A stretch of 64,000 nt of DNA from NCBI GenBank assembly GCA_039818165.1, contig JBCBUL010000006.1, forward strand, positions 1-64,000. The letters run 5' to 3'. The notes under the pieces were generated by a model. That model was not told the DNA's origin and searched no databases. It was given only the letters and a program-made list of their open reading frames with translations. The first letter of the stretch is position 1; each line of letters opens with the position of its first letter. Source of the stretch: UBA5336 sp039818165 (GTDB lineage Bacteria; Pseudomonadota; Alphaproteobacteria; Caulobacterales; Hyphomonadaceae). Made by a program: the position numbers and the translations under genes. Of this stretch, positions 8,033-16,739 are shown one piece after another.

Positions 8033-9496
8033 GTGTCATCCCCCTCCCCTGTTATAATGTGGTTCCGCGAAGACTTGCGACTTGAGGACAATCCAGCCCT
8101 GAGCGCAGCAGTCGCAACGCGTGCTCCAGTCGTTTGCGTCTACGTTTATGAGAACAAGGAACGCGGACCGCGACCACTTGGCGGGGCGTCTAAATGGTGG
8201 CTCCACCAATCGCTGGCCGCTTTGACGAAGTCGATTGCGGACATTGGTGGTCAGCTCATTCTGCGCAGTGGCGACCCCGGAGACATTCTTCGATCTATTG
8301 CCAACGAAATCGGCGTATGCGCCGTATTTTGGAACCGTCGCTATGACGCCGATGGCATTGCAATCGATACGTCTTTAAAGGCCAGCCTGAAATCCGACGG
8401 TCTTGACGTTGTCAGTCACAATGGTCGCCTGCTCACCGAGCCGTGGGATGTAAAAACCGGCGGCGGTGGCTACTACAAAGTGTTCACGCCGTACTGGAAG
8501 TCGGTTCGGGCCAATTACAATGCACCAGAACATCTGGCTGCTCCGAGCGCTCTCGCAGATTTAGGTCTCGACGCCGAGCCATTGGAAAACTGGGATTTGC
8601 TCCCCACCAGCCCCAATTGGGCCGCAGAATTTCCCGACACCTGGAACCCCGGGGAGGCAGGGGCTAGTGCCAGGCTTACTCGGTGGCTTGATGGCCCCAT
8701 CGATGCCTATGATGACGCCCGCAACCGACCCGATATCGAGATGTCCACATCGGGATTGTCTCCGCATCTCAGGTGGGGCGAGATCAGCCCGGTTGCGATC
8801 TGGCGAGCAGTGCGCGAGCGGATAGATAGAGGCCAGTTTGCCTCAGATGACGCGTCTGCCATGACGTTTCTCTCTGAGATCGTCTGGCGGGAATTCAGCT
8901 ACGTCCTACTGTTCCACAATCCTGAACTGGCGACAGAAAACTACAATCATGATTTCCGCCACATGCCCTGGCGCGACAGCGATACCGATTATCGTCTTTG
9001 GTGCACAGGTCAGACAGGATTTCCAATTGTTGACGCCGGGATGCGCCAGCTTTGGTCCACAGGGTGGATGCATAACCGCGTCCGCATGATTGTCGGGTCT
9101 TTCCTGACGAAGCATCTGCTCTTGCCATGGCAAAAGGGCGAAGACTGGTTCTGGGACACGCTTTTGGACGCGGACCCGGCGTCCAATGCCGCCAGTTGGC
9201 AGTGGGTCGCCGGATCTGGCGCCGATGCAGCACCCTACTTCCGCGTCTTCAATCCGATCACGCAGGGCAGCAAGTTCGATGAAACCGGCGCTTATGTTCG
9301 CAAATGGTGCCCCGAGCTCGCGGGGCTGCCTTTGAAGTACCTCCACAGCCCCTGGGAAGCGCCCAAACGCGTGCTCGACGACGCAGGCGTGACTCTCGGA
9401 GAGGATTATCCAAACCCCATGATCGATCACAAGGACGGGCGTCAACGCGCCCTGGATGCCTACGACACGCTCAAAGAAAGGCGCATGGCCCAATGA
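8033..9496 (+). CDS. phrB: Class I deoxyribodipyrimidine photolyase / cryptochrome
   Basis: A 487-residue photolyase, which uses blue/near-UV light and reduced FAD to split UV-induced pyrimidine dimers. The N-terminal antenna-binding domain opens IMWFREDLRLEDNPAL; the C-terminal FAD domain shows WREFSYVLLF, TGFPIVDAGMRQL, WMHNRVRMIVGSFLTK and ASWQWVAGSGADAAPYFRVFNP, the class I signatures including the asparagine of WMHNR and the tryptophan of QWVAG. The start is GTG 8033 with GGAG eleven bases ahead. It heads an operon with an FAD oxidoreductase, DUF1365 and Cfa, each overlapping the next by four bases. Whether the antenna is folate or a deazaflavin cannot be read. Confidence 0.93.
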   Translation: MSSPSPVIMWFREDLRLEDNPALSAAVATRAPVVCVYVYENKERGPRPLGGASKWWLHQSLAALTKSIADIGGQLILRSGDPGDILRSIANEIGVCAVFWNRRYDADGIAIDTSLKASLKSDGLDVVSHNGRLLTEPWDVKTGGGGYYKVFTPYWKSVRANYNAPEHLAAPSALADLGLDAEPLENWDLLPTSPNWAAEFPDTWNPGEAGASARLTRWLDGPIDAYDDARNRPDIEMSTSGLSPHLRWGEISPVAIWRAVRERIDRGQFASDDASAMTFLSEIVWREFSYVLLFHNPELATENYNHDFRHMPWRDSDTDYRLWCTGQTGFPIVDAGMRQLWSTGWMHNRVRMIVGSFLTKHLLLPWQKGEDWFWDTLLDADPASNAASWQWVAGSGADAAPYFRVFNPITQGSKFDETGAYVRKWCPELAGLPLKYLHSPWEAPKRVLDDAGVTLGEDYPNPMIDHKDGRQRALDAYDTLKERRMAQ

Positions 9497-10809
9497 AACG
9501 AATTGCGATTATCGGCTCGGGCATATCCGGTCTGGGAGCGGCCTATGCCCTTAAAGACCGAGCCGACGTCACGGTGTTTGAAGCCCGAAACCGCGCCGGG
9601 GGACACGCCCATACGGTACGTGTGGACTATGATGGAAAACCGATCGCCGTAGATGTAGGCTTCATCGTTTATAATGGACTAAATTACCCAAATCTCATTG
9701 GCTTTTTTGATGCGCTCGGCGTTGCCACCGAAGCAAGCGACATGAGTTTCGCCGTATCCAACCCAACGGGGTACGAGTGGGCTTCATCTGTGAAGGGCAT
9801 TTTTGCCCAAAAGCGGAACCTCTTCCGCCCTGCATTCCACCGGTTCTGGCGGACCATCTTGAAGTTCAACGACATCGCCCGTTCTGAGTTGGCGCAAGGC
9901 AGCGTTAGCGATGTGTCCCTCGGCACGTGGCTTGACGCTCACGGCTTCAATGAAGACTTCAAACAAAACTATATCCTGCCCATGGCGGCCGCAATCTGGT
10001 CGACCCCAGAGCGCGGCGTGCTGGACTTTCCCGCAACGAGCTTTTTTCAATTCTTCGAAAACCACCGCCTGATGCACAAGGAACGCCCAAAGTGGCGAAC
10101 CGTTTCCGGGGGGTCAAAATCCTATGTGTCCAAAGTGTCGGCGTTACTGGGCGATCGCATCAAGCTGGGCGCGCCGGTCAACCGGGTCTCGTCATTCGGA
10201 GATAAGTTAAGGGTCGACTATGGCGATGGAGCCAATGACCTTTTCGACGACGTGATCTTCGCATGTCACTCAAACCAGACCCAGGCGATTCTGGATCCCG
10301 AATATGACGAACAAAAATTCCTCTTGGGATCAGCGCGCTATCGCCCGAACACAGTTTACCTCCATCGAGATGCGAGCCTGATGCCGAAGCGCAAAGCGGC
10401 CTGGGCAAGTTGGAACGTGATGAAAGGCGCCGGAGAAGACATCACACTGACGTATTGGATGAACCGGCTGCAGAATCTACCAAACAGGTATCCCCTGTTT
10501 GTGACTCTCAACCCCGACACCCCACCCGCCAGCGAGACGGTGTTCTACAAGACGGTATTCGACCATCCCCAGTTTGACGCGCCGGCAGAAGCCGCCGTAC
10601 GATCAATCAAGCGATTGCAAGGACAAGGTGGGATTTGGTTCGCAGGAGCATGGCTTGGTCACGGTTTCCACGAGGACGGACTGAAATCCGGCCTGAGCGT
10701 TGCGCTGTCGCTGGGCGGCACAGTTTCCTGGGAAACCGATACTGTGCGGACGTACGAAGCGCAGTCGGAGCGGCCTTCCATTCAACTGGTCAAGAAAGCC
10801 GGCCAGTGA
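9493..10809 (+). CDS. FAD-dependent oxidoreductase (amine oxidase / desaturase-like)
   Basis: A 438-residue flavoprotein with a dinucleotide-binding N-terminus (IAIIGSGISGLGAAYAL, then FEARNRAGGHAHTV) and the family feature DVGFIVYN. The C-terminus has GIWFAGAWLGHGFHEDGLKSG, which closes the FAD site. Start ATG 9493 overlaps the photolyase stop (ATGA). This type of protein is regularly followed by DUF1365 and a Cfa-like enzyme, as here, and related sets belong to RpoE/ChrR singlet-oxygen regulons; some take part in membrane fatty-acid modification such as furan fatty-acid formation. The exact substrate here is unknown. Confidence 0.88.
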   Translation: MKRIAIIGSGISGLGAAYALKDRADVTVFEARNRAGGHAHTVRVDYDGKPIAVDVGFIVYNGLNYPNLIGFFDALGVATEASDMSFAVSNPTGYEWASSVKGIFAQKRNLFRPAFHRFWRTILKFNDIARSELAQGSVSDVSLGTWLDAHGFNEDFKQNYILPMAAAIWSTPERGVLDFPATSFFQFFENHRLMHKERPKWRTVSGGSKSYVSKVSALLGDRIKLGAPVNRVSSFGDKLRVDYGDGANDLFDDVIFACHSNQTQAILDPEYDEQKFLLGSARYRPNTVYLHRDASLMPKRKAAWASWNVMKGAGEDITLTYWMNRLQNLPNRYPLFVTLNPDTPPASETVFYKTVFDHPQFDAPAEAAVRSIKRLQGQGGIWFAGAWLGHGFHEDGLKSGLSVALSLGGTVSWETDTVRTYEAQSERPSIQLVKKAGQ

Positions 10810-11585
10810 CTGCGGAACCCGCCCTCAAAATTCTGACCGGGCGCACGGTTCATGCTCGCTTTACGCCTTTCGAACAGCGTTTCTCTTACGGGTTGATGAT
10901 GGTCGATATTGATATCGACCGCCTGCAAGACGCGGCCGAGCAATCCTCGTTGTTCGGGATTGATAGAGGACGCCTCTACAGCCTCAATATGAAAGAGCAT
11001 GGTGGGCGCGGCGACCGCGATTTGCGTGGCTGGGCAGAAGACAAGTTGGCAAAGGCGGGCATAGATGCGCGCCAAAGTTCACTTCGGCTGATCACCTTCC
11101 CAAGGCACCTGTTCTATCGTTTCGCGCCATTGTCTGTCTGGTTTGCATCAAATAGCGACGGCGATCTCGAGGGTGTGATTTATGAGGTGAATAACACATT
11201 TGGTGAAAGCCACACCTATGTCGCCAGCGTTGCAGGAAGCGCCGACGTTAGCGAGGCCGAAAAGCGCTTCCACGTGTCCCCTTTCTTCGACGTCACCGGA
11301 AAGTACCGGTTCACACTAAACCGTACTGCAGAGCGGCTCTCACTGGTCATCGATAGCCTCGTCGATGGCGAGAGGACCCATATGGCGACCATCACAGCAA
11401 GAAGCGAAACTGCCACCAGCACGGCTTTCTTGAGGGCTGCCATCCACAAGCCCTTCAGCTCGATCGGCGTAACCATTGGTATCCATTGGGAAGCCTTGAA
11501 GGTTTGCCTGAAAGGCGCCGGATATCGATCAAAACCATCCCCACCTGACACTGGCTACACAATCACGAAGCCGGTGGAGAGTTGA
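10806..11585 (+). CDS. DUF1365 family protein
   Basis: A 259-residue DUF1365 protein of unknown biochemical role. Family features are the opening GRTVHARFTPFEQRFSYGLMM, with the conserved HxR-P-F-x-Y pattern, then the segment RLITFPRHLFYRFAPLSVWF, and EVNNTFGESHTYV near residues 125-137. The start is GTG 10806 in a GTGA overlap with the preceding flavoprotein. The gene lies between the FAD oxidoreductase and Cfa, its constant partners, so a role in modifying membrane acyl chains under oxidative or light stress is the natural inference. Confidence 0.87.
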   Translation: MTAEPALKILTGRTVHARFTPFEQRFSYGLMMVDIDIDRLQDAAEQSSLFGIDRGRLYSLNMKEHGGRGDRDLRGWAEDKLAKAGIDARQSSLRLITFPRHLFYRFAPLSVWFASNSDGDLEGVIYEVNNTFGESHTYVASVAGSADVSEAEKRFHVSPFFDVTGKYRFTLNRTAERLSLVIDSLVDGERTHMATITARSETATSTAFLRAAIHKPFSSIGVTIGIHWEALKVCLKGAGYRSKPSPPDTGYTITKPVES

Positions 11586-12826
11586 GTACAGGACCCGCAC
11601 GAATGACAGAGCATATACTCGCTTCCCGTCAGACCCTGACAAATCTGAAAGGCGTGCCCGCCGTATTCAGGGTTGGAGGCATGGCACTGTTGCGCGCCAA
11701 ACGAGGCAACATTTCCTTTGAACTTCCAGACGGTCGCAAGGTTCGGTTTGACCATGGCCAGGACGGACCGAGCGCAGAGGTCGTGGTGCACGATTATGAG
11801 TTCGTACGCAGGGCACTTGCGGGTGGTGATGTGGGCTTTGCCGAGGCGTATATGGACGGGCAATGGTCTACACCCGACCTCACAGCGGTTCTGGAATTCT
11901 TTTCAGAGAATTTCGAAGCTGCAGGCCAATTGGCCGTGGGCGGATGGGTGATCAAGGTCCTCAATCGCTTGCGCCACGTTCTCAATCGAAATTCAAAGGC
12001 CCAGGCCAAGCGCAACATCATGGCCCACTATGATTTGGGCAATGATTTCTACGAAGCCTGGCTTGATCCGAGCATGACCTATTCGTCCGGGATGTTCGCA
12101 TCGGAGAATACGTCTCTCGAACAGTCACAGGCTGCGAAGTACGAAGGCATCGTGGAACGCCTCCAAGCCGGGCCTGACTCTTCACTCCTTGAAATCGGAT
12201 GTGGGTGGGGCGGTTTCGCTGAATACGCTGCCAAGCAGCGCGGTGCCAAAGTAACGTGCCTGACTATCTCAGAGGCCCAGGCTGAATATGCGCGCAATCG
12301 AATTTTCGAAGCAGGTTTGTCTGAGCGCGTGGACATCAGATTACAAGACTACCGGGACCACTCCGGCGCCTATGATGGCGTTGCATCGATAGAGATGTTT
12401 GAAGCGGTGGGTGAAAGCTACTGGCCCAGCTATTTTGCGAAGATCAGTGATGTTCTCAAATCAGGTGGGCGCGCCGCGCTGCAGATCATCACCATTCGGG
12501 ACGAGCTGTTTGATGGATATCGCAATCGGGCAGACTTCATCCAACGTTACATTTTCCCGGGCGGCATGTTGCCCAGTGAATTGAAGCTTAAGGAACAGGT
12601 CGATATGGCGGGCCTAAGATATGACGGCACGCATTACTTCGGCCAGGATTACGCGCGAACGTTGAAAGAATGGTCACACCGGTTCAATTCCGCATGGCCA
12701 ACCATCGAACCGCTTGGGTTTGACGATGCATTCCGCCGGATGTGGAACTTCTACCTGTCCTATTGCGAAGCCGGATTCCATAATGGCCGGATCAATGTTG
12801 GCCAGTTTGCGATTGCAAAACCCTAG
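11582..12826 (+). CDS. cfa: Cyclopropane-fatty-acyl-phospholipid synthase family methyltransferase
   Basis: A 414-residue SAM-dependent methyltransferase of the Cfa family, which adds a methylene or methyl group to unsaturated acyl chains in membrane phospholipids. Visible motifs are HYDLGNDFYEAWLDPSMTYS, the SAM loop LEIGCGWGGFAEYAA near residues 203-217, and QYIFPGGMLPS-like RYIFPGGMLPS. TTG 11582 overlaps the DUF1365 stop and follows GGAGAG; ATG 11603 is a good alternative. Given its partners it may be a UfaM-like or true cyclopropane synthase; sequence alone does not settle this. Its stop overlaps that of the opposing photolyase gene in the palindrome CTAG. Confidence 0.9.
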   Translation: MSTGPARMTEHILASRQTLTNLKGVPAVFRVGGMALLRAKRGNISFELPDGRKVRFDHGQDGPSAEVVVHDYEFVRRALAGGDVGFAEAYMDGQWSTPDLTAVLEFFSENFEAAGQLAVGGWVIKVLNRLRHVLNRNSKAQAKRNIMAHYDLGNDFYEAWLDPSMTYSSGMFASENTSLEQSQAAKYEGIVERLQAGPDSSLLEIGCGWGGFAEYAAKQRGAKVTCLTISEAQAEYARNRIFEAGLSERVDIRLQDYRDHSGAYDGVASIEMFEAVGESYWPSYFAKISDVLKSGGRAALQIITIRDELFDGYRNRADFIQRYIFPGGMLPSELKLKEQVDMAGLRYDGTHYFGQDYARTLKEWSHRFNSAWPTIEPLGFDDAFRRMWNFYLSYCEAGFHNGRINVGQFAIAKP

Positions 12827-14367
12827 GACTGGCGGGGCGTTGCGCCAATTTCTATCAAGAAAGCCTCAGCCTGTGCGCGCATGGCCTCGAGCTCGCCTGG
12901 GGCTTTCTCGTCGAGGTTCTTGAAGGTAAGGCCCATTCTCGGATTTCCACGAAGTTTTTCTTCGTTTCGTGCAAGGAAATCCCAATAGAGGTAGTTGAAT
13001 GGGCAGGCTTTCTCACCCGTTTTGGCTTTGTGGTCGAACGCGCAGTTCGAGCAGAAGTCAGACATCTTGTTGATGTAGTTGGCGCTCGCAGCGTAGGGTT
13101 TCGACGCCATGATGCCGCCATCGGCGAAAATCGCCATCCCGTGAGTGTTGGGCAATTCCACCCACTCATATGCATCGTGGTATGCCACCAGATACCACTC
13201 ATTGATTTCATCGGGATGTATGCCCGCCAACAGTGCGAAATTGCCGGTGACCATCAAGCGCTGGATATGGTGGCTGTATGCATATTTCCGGGTGTGCTCG
13301 ATGGCCTCAGCCACACACGCCATGTCCGTCTCACCGGTCCAGTAGAAGTCTGGGAGCGAGCGCTGCGCGTTCAGGAAGTTCGTTTCCTTATAGGCAGGCA
13401 TTTTGTACCAATAGAGCCCGCGAACATATTCGCGCCAACCGATGATCTGGCGAATGAACCCCTCTACGGCGTTCAGAGGGGCCAAGCCCTTGCGCCACGC
13501 CTCCTCTGCGCGTTGGCAAACGTCCAAAGGATCCAGGAGGCCGCAATTGAGGTACGCTGAGATCAGCGAGTGCCAAAGAAATGCCTCGCCCTTTGCCATG
13601 GCGTCCTGATAGTCACCAAAGCCCGATAAAATATCATCGATGAAATGGTCTCGCGCCTTTTCTGCATCATCGCGGGTAACGGCGTAGTCGAACCCATCAA
13701 GGGTCCCGAAGTGGTTACCAAAGCGGCTTTCGACCAATTCGATGACCTCATTTGTGATAGCATCTGTTTTGAAGAACAGTCTTAGGGGCGTGGACTTGGA
13801 CTTAGGCAGCTTCTTCCGATTGTCCTGGTCATAATTCCATTCACCGCCAGCGGGAGCTTCACCGTCCATTAACAGGCCGGTTTGTCGTCGCATCTCGCGA
13901 TAGAAATACTCCATGCGCAGCTGCTTTCGGCCATCCGCCCAGTCCGCAAATGCCTTCAGTGAAGACAGGAAGCGGTCGTCGTCGCGCAGGTCGACGTCGA
14001 CACCTATCGTCCCTGACCACGTTTCCATATCCTCTGAGAGGCGCCACTCGCCGGGTTTGGTGACAATGATCCGGTCGAACCGGCCAGGAAACGTCTCAAT
14101 CGTTTCTGCGACTTGCGCCTTTAGGCTGCCTGCGTTTTCAGCGTCATCCAGCTTGATGTACCGAACATCGTAACCAATGCCTCGAAGCTCATCGGCAAAG
14201 TGGCGCATGGCGGAGAACAGGAACGCGATCTTGCGTTTGTGATGGCGCACATAGGTGGCTTCATCGTGCACCTCAGCCATTAAGACAAGATCGACTGGCT
14301 CGGCATCGCTCAGACTAGATAAGTTTGGGCTCAGTTGATCCCCGAGGACGAGGCGGAGGGCCGCCAT
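12823..14367 (-). CDS. FeS-BCP family photolyase, probable (6-4) photolyase (PhrB type)
   Basis: A 514-residue member of the iron-sulfur bacterial cryptochrome/photolyase family (deoxyribodipyrimidine photolyase-related). Four cysteines that bind the 4Fe-4S cluster are present at residues 351, 439, 442 and 455 (in MACVAEA, FCSNCAF and KACPFN), exactly one position later than those I recall for Agrobacterium PhrB (350, 438, 441, 454). The FAD domain includes AYSHHIQRLMVTGNF, where the conserved histidine pair is seen. Agrobacterium PhrB repairs (6-4) photoproducts and binds a ribolumazine antenna, so the same is inferred. It is the last gene of the cupin-DUF6134 operon. Confidence 0.93.
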   Translation of the reverse strand: MAALRLVLGDQLSPNLSSLSDAEPVDLVLMAEVHDEATYVRHHKRKIAFLFSAMRHFADELRGIGYDVRYIKLDDAENAGSLKAQVAETIETFPGRFDRIIVTKPGEWRLSEDMETWSGTIGVDVDLRDDDRFLSSLKAFADWADGRKQLRMEYFYREMRRQTGLLMDGEAPAGGEWNYDQDNRKKLPKSKSTPLRLFFKTDAITNEVIELVESRFGNHFGTLDGFDYAVTRDDAEKARDHFIDDILSGFGDYQDAMAKGEAFLWHSLISAYLNCGLLDPLDVCQRAEEAWRKGLAPLNAVEGFIRQIIGWREYVRGLYWYKMPAYKETNFLNAQRSLPDFYWTGETDMACVAEAIEHTRKYAYSHHIQRLMVTGNFALLAGIHPDEINEWYLVAYHDAYEWVELPNTHGMAIFADGGIMASKPYAASANYINKMSDFCSNCAFDHKAKTGEKACPFNYLYWDFLARNEEKLRGNPRMGLTFKNLDEKAPGELEAMRAQAEAFLIEIGATPRQS

Positions 14368-14369
14368 GC

Positions 14370-15059
14370 CTAATAAAGTTCGCGCAGGACGTACTCGATC
14401 GCCTGACCGCGGGCTTCAAAGGCCAGTTTGAGCCAGCGACCGTCATCATCATACCAGAGCGTCACGTCGATATCGCTGTCCATCAGGAATTTATTGGCTT
14501 CGATCTCCGCGCCTCCGGCCTCGATCACTTCGCGCCCAAGCGGCAGCACGGCCACATCTATCAGCTCGCCATTTTCTGCCGAGAGAAGTTGTGCGGCACG
14601 TGTCTGGTCTGCGTTCCAATGGCTTGCAGGTAGGATTTCGGGCGAAACCATTCCCTCGAACCCATCACCGGAGACAATGAGGCCGTCCTGTCCACGTGTC
14701 GCTGTAACATTCTCGCGCGTACCGTCGTCATTGACACGCCCTTCTAGCTCTACGAGCTGACCATCAACCCATGTTTCCGTCGCATCGAGCTGATATCTGA
14801 ACAGTGTGATCGGACCGAGACCCGCCTTGAGGTCGACGTCGACGACAACCTCGAGTGCACCCTCGGAGCCCTCATTGAAGCGAACAATATGGCTGCCGAA
14901 CTTGCTACCCTGTCGCAGAACGTCAAACGCAATCACATCGCCGGCCGTTGGCTCCCATGCCCCTGGACCGTCCAGGGGCGCAGTGTCGGCCAAGCTCTGA
15001 CCAGAAGCCACAGCGCCGAAGGTAAGCGCCGCGATCAGTGCTTTTCGAAATGTCGTCAT
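14370..15059 (-). CDS. DUF6134 family exported protein
   Basis: A 229-residue protein with a cleavable signal peptide (MTTFRKALIAALTFGAVASG, cleavage probably after SLA). The rest is beta-rich, similar to DUF6134/DUF3108-type periplasmic proteins: FDVLRQGSKFGSHIVRF near the start and DIDVTLWYDDDGRWLKLAFEARGQAIEYVLREL at the end, which is the conserved closing pattern. Function unknown. ATG 15059 overlaps the cupin stop in ATGA, and the photolyase gene follows two bases after its own stop, so the three genes form one operon. DUF6134 proteins recur in photolyase/Cfa neighbourhoods. Confidence 0.8.
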   Translation of the reverse strand: MTTFRKALIAALTFGAVASGQSLADTAPLDGPGAWEPTAGDVIAFDVLRQGSKFGSHIVRFNEGSEGALEVVVDVDLKAGLGPITLFRYQLDATETWVDGQLVELEGRVNDDGTRENVTATRGQDGLIVSGDGFEGMVSPEILPASHWNADQTRAAQLLSAENGELIDVAVLPLGREVIEAGGAEIEANKFLMDSDIDVTLWYDDDGRWLKLAFEARGQAIEYVLRELY

Positions 15060-15604
15060 GTGAGCCTCCAGAAAGGCCGCTCCCCACGTGCTACGAAACA
15101 AATACAGGCTTCGTCACCACGAGCTGCGGGTTTGTGTGTCTCCCCGGGCGCCCCAAGTGCAATGTCACCGATATTGTAGACGTCACCATCAACATCCAGT
15201 GCGCCTTGCAGCACAACTGTAGCCTCTATCGCTGAGTGAGAGTGAACTGGTATCGTCTTGCCGGGCTCCAACCGCATAAAGTGAGACGACGGCAGCCCCG
15301 TTTTGGCCATGGCAGCGCCTGAGAGGCTGGCTTTCCACGTCAGCTTTGAGAGATCTACATTCAGAATGTCTTCCGCAGACCCTGTTGGTTTGCGCCGCCG
15401 ACGCCTGTTAGACACACCAGCACTTGTCAGGCTCGAACTATCCCGCTCGAGCAACGCTCCGCCGACTACGCTCCACAAAATGGAACGATGCTGTCCGTCG
15501 GTGCTCAACTGAGCGTGCAGGTCAGCAGCCACGCTCAAACCACCCCCAAGGGCGCCAACGGCATGATCGAGCATGAATGCGTCATAAATATCGTTGTTCA
15601 ACAC
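15056..15604 (-). CDS. ChrR-like cupin protein (anti-sigma-like, zinc site apparently lost)
   Basis: A roughly 182-residue protein resembling the ChrR anti-sigma family. The C-terminal cupin is complete, with PVHSHSAIEATVVLQGAL and GAPGETHKPAA supplying the His-His-Glu-His metal set. The N-terminal anti-sigma part (DAFMLDHAVGALGGGL to GGALLE) aligns with ChrR, but the HxxxCxxC zinc ligands read HAQLSTDG, so both cysteines are gone. No ECF sigma gene is in the window. I chose GTG 15604 (GAGG just ahead, promoter-like TGATCC/TAACAC upstream); an ATG at 15730 is possible but would overlap the cysK start codon. Confidence 0.72.
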   Translation of the reverse strand: MLNNDIYDAFMLDHAVGALGGGLSVAADLHAQLSTDGQHRSILWSVVGGALLERDSSSLTSAGVSNRRRRRKPTGSAEDILNVDLSKLTWKASLSGAAMAKTGLPSSHFMRLEPGKTIPVHSHSAIEATVVLQGALDVDGDVYNIGDIALGAPGETHKPAARGDEACICFVARGERPFWRLT

Positions 15605-15635
15605 TGGCCTCGCAAAGAATTGTAGCGATCTGAGA

Positions 15636-15665
15636 GTGTTACGCTGGGATTCAGCTTGTGGATCA
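15636..15665 (-). promoter_or_regulatory. Candidate RpoE/ECF-type promoter of the cupin-photolyase operon
   Basis: On the minus strand TGATCC (15665-15660), an 18-base spacer, then TAACAC (15641-15636). It lies 32 bases ahead of the GTG at 15604, the same geometry as the site before the opposing photolyase operon. If used, it makes the long form of the cupin reading frame unlikely. Confidence 0.45.
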
Positions 15666-15728
15666 GTCTGCGCGGCTTGTTTTGCAGTCGAGGCCCGACT
15701 AGCTTTACGCGGCTTCTGGAGAGTTCCC

Positions 15729-16739
15729 ATGACCATATATTCGTCCGTTCTGGACGCCATCGGCAACACCCCCCTGATAAAGCTCAAACGCGCCTCTGAA
15801 GAAACGGGGTGTACGATCCTTGGGAAAGCGGAATTCCTGAATCCCGGACAGTCCGTAAAAGACCGCGCCGCACTCGGCATTATTCGGGATGCAGAAGAAT
15901 CTGGCCGTGTGAAGCCCGGCGGGACCATTGTAGAGGGGACTGCTGGGAATACAGGTATAGGCCTGGCGTTGGTAGGTAATGCGCTCGGCTATCGAAGTGT
16001 CATTGTATTTCCGCGCACCCAAAGCCAGGAAAAGAAGGACGCTATCAAACTGCTTGGAGCAGAGTTGGTCGAGGTGGACGCGGTCCCGTATTCCAACCCC
16101 AACCACTATGCGCGGTACAGCGGCAAGCTGGCAGAGGAACTCAACGAAACTGAACCCAATGGCGCTATCTGGGCCAATCAGTTCGACAACACGGCGAACC
16201 GGAAAGCTCACTATGAAACGACGGGTCCGGAGATCTTTGATCAAACGGACGGAAAGGTGGACGGCTTCATTTGCGCGGTAGGGTCTGGCGGCACTCTGGC
16301 TGGCGTTGCCGAGGCGCTGCGGGAGCGAAATCCCGACATCAAGATCGGTTTGGCCGATCCTGGCGGAGCGTCTTTGTACAACTACTACGCCCACGGCGAG
16401 CTTAAATCTGAGGGCACTTCGATCACCGAAGGAATTGGTCAAAGCCGTATCACCGCCAACCTGGAAGGGCTTACGATAGACCACCCTTTCCGGCTGACCG
16501 ACGATGTTGCCCTGAAAATCCTCTTTGACCTTGTTCGGGAAGAAGGTCTATGTTTGGGCGGCTCCGCCGGTATCAACATTGCGGGAGCAATTGAACTGGC
16601 AAAGGAGCTCGGGCCGGGCCACACCATCGTCACCATCCTGTGTGACTATGGGAACCGGTATCAGTCCAAACTCTTCAATCCTGAATTTCTACGGTCGAAG
16701 GACCTTCCTATCCCGAGCTGGATGGAGGGATCAGCGTGA
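15729..16739 (+). CDS. cysK: Cysteine synthase A (O-acetylserine sulfhydrylase)
   Basis: A 336-residue PLP enzyme making cysteine from O-acetylserine and sulfide. PLP lysine is K44 in NPGQSVKDRAA; the substrate loop EGTAGNTGIGLA and the PLP-phosphate loop VGSGGTLAGVAEAL are intact, and GGSAGINIAGA closes the active site. GGAGAG sits six bases before ATG 15729. It heads an operon with sseA and metC, each overlapping the previous gene by four bases. In this family EGTAGNTG rather than the EPTSGNTG of enterobacterial CysK marks the CysK/CBS-like branch, so activity on O-phosphoserine or cystathionine formation is not excluded. Confidence 0.93.
   Translation: MTIYSSVLDAIGNTPLIKLKRASEETGCTILGKAEFLNPGQSVKDRAALGIIRDAEESGRVKPGGTIVEGTAGNTGIGLALVGNALGYRSVIVFPRTQSQEKKDAIKLLGAELVEVDAVPYSNPNHYARYSGKLAEELNETEPNGAIWANQFDNTANRKAHYETTGPEIFDQTDGKVDGFICAVGSGGTLAGVAEALRERNPDIKIGLADPGGASLYNYYAHGELKSEGTSITEGIGQSRITANLEGLTIDHPFRLTDDVALKILFDLVREEGLCLGGSAGINIAGAIELAKELGPGHTIVTILCDYGNRYQSKLFNPEFLRSKDLPIPSWMEGSA

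Noticed and set aside
15605..15730. N-terminal extension of the cupin protein back to ATG 15730
   Set aside because: It would put start codons of two divergent genes on the same CATG, overlap the cysK ribosome site, and lie upstream of the likely promoter; the extra residues are Arg/Ala/Gln-rich. Not excluded, only disfavoured.
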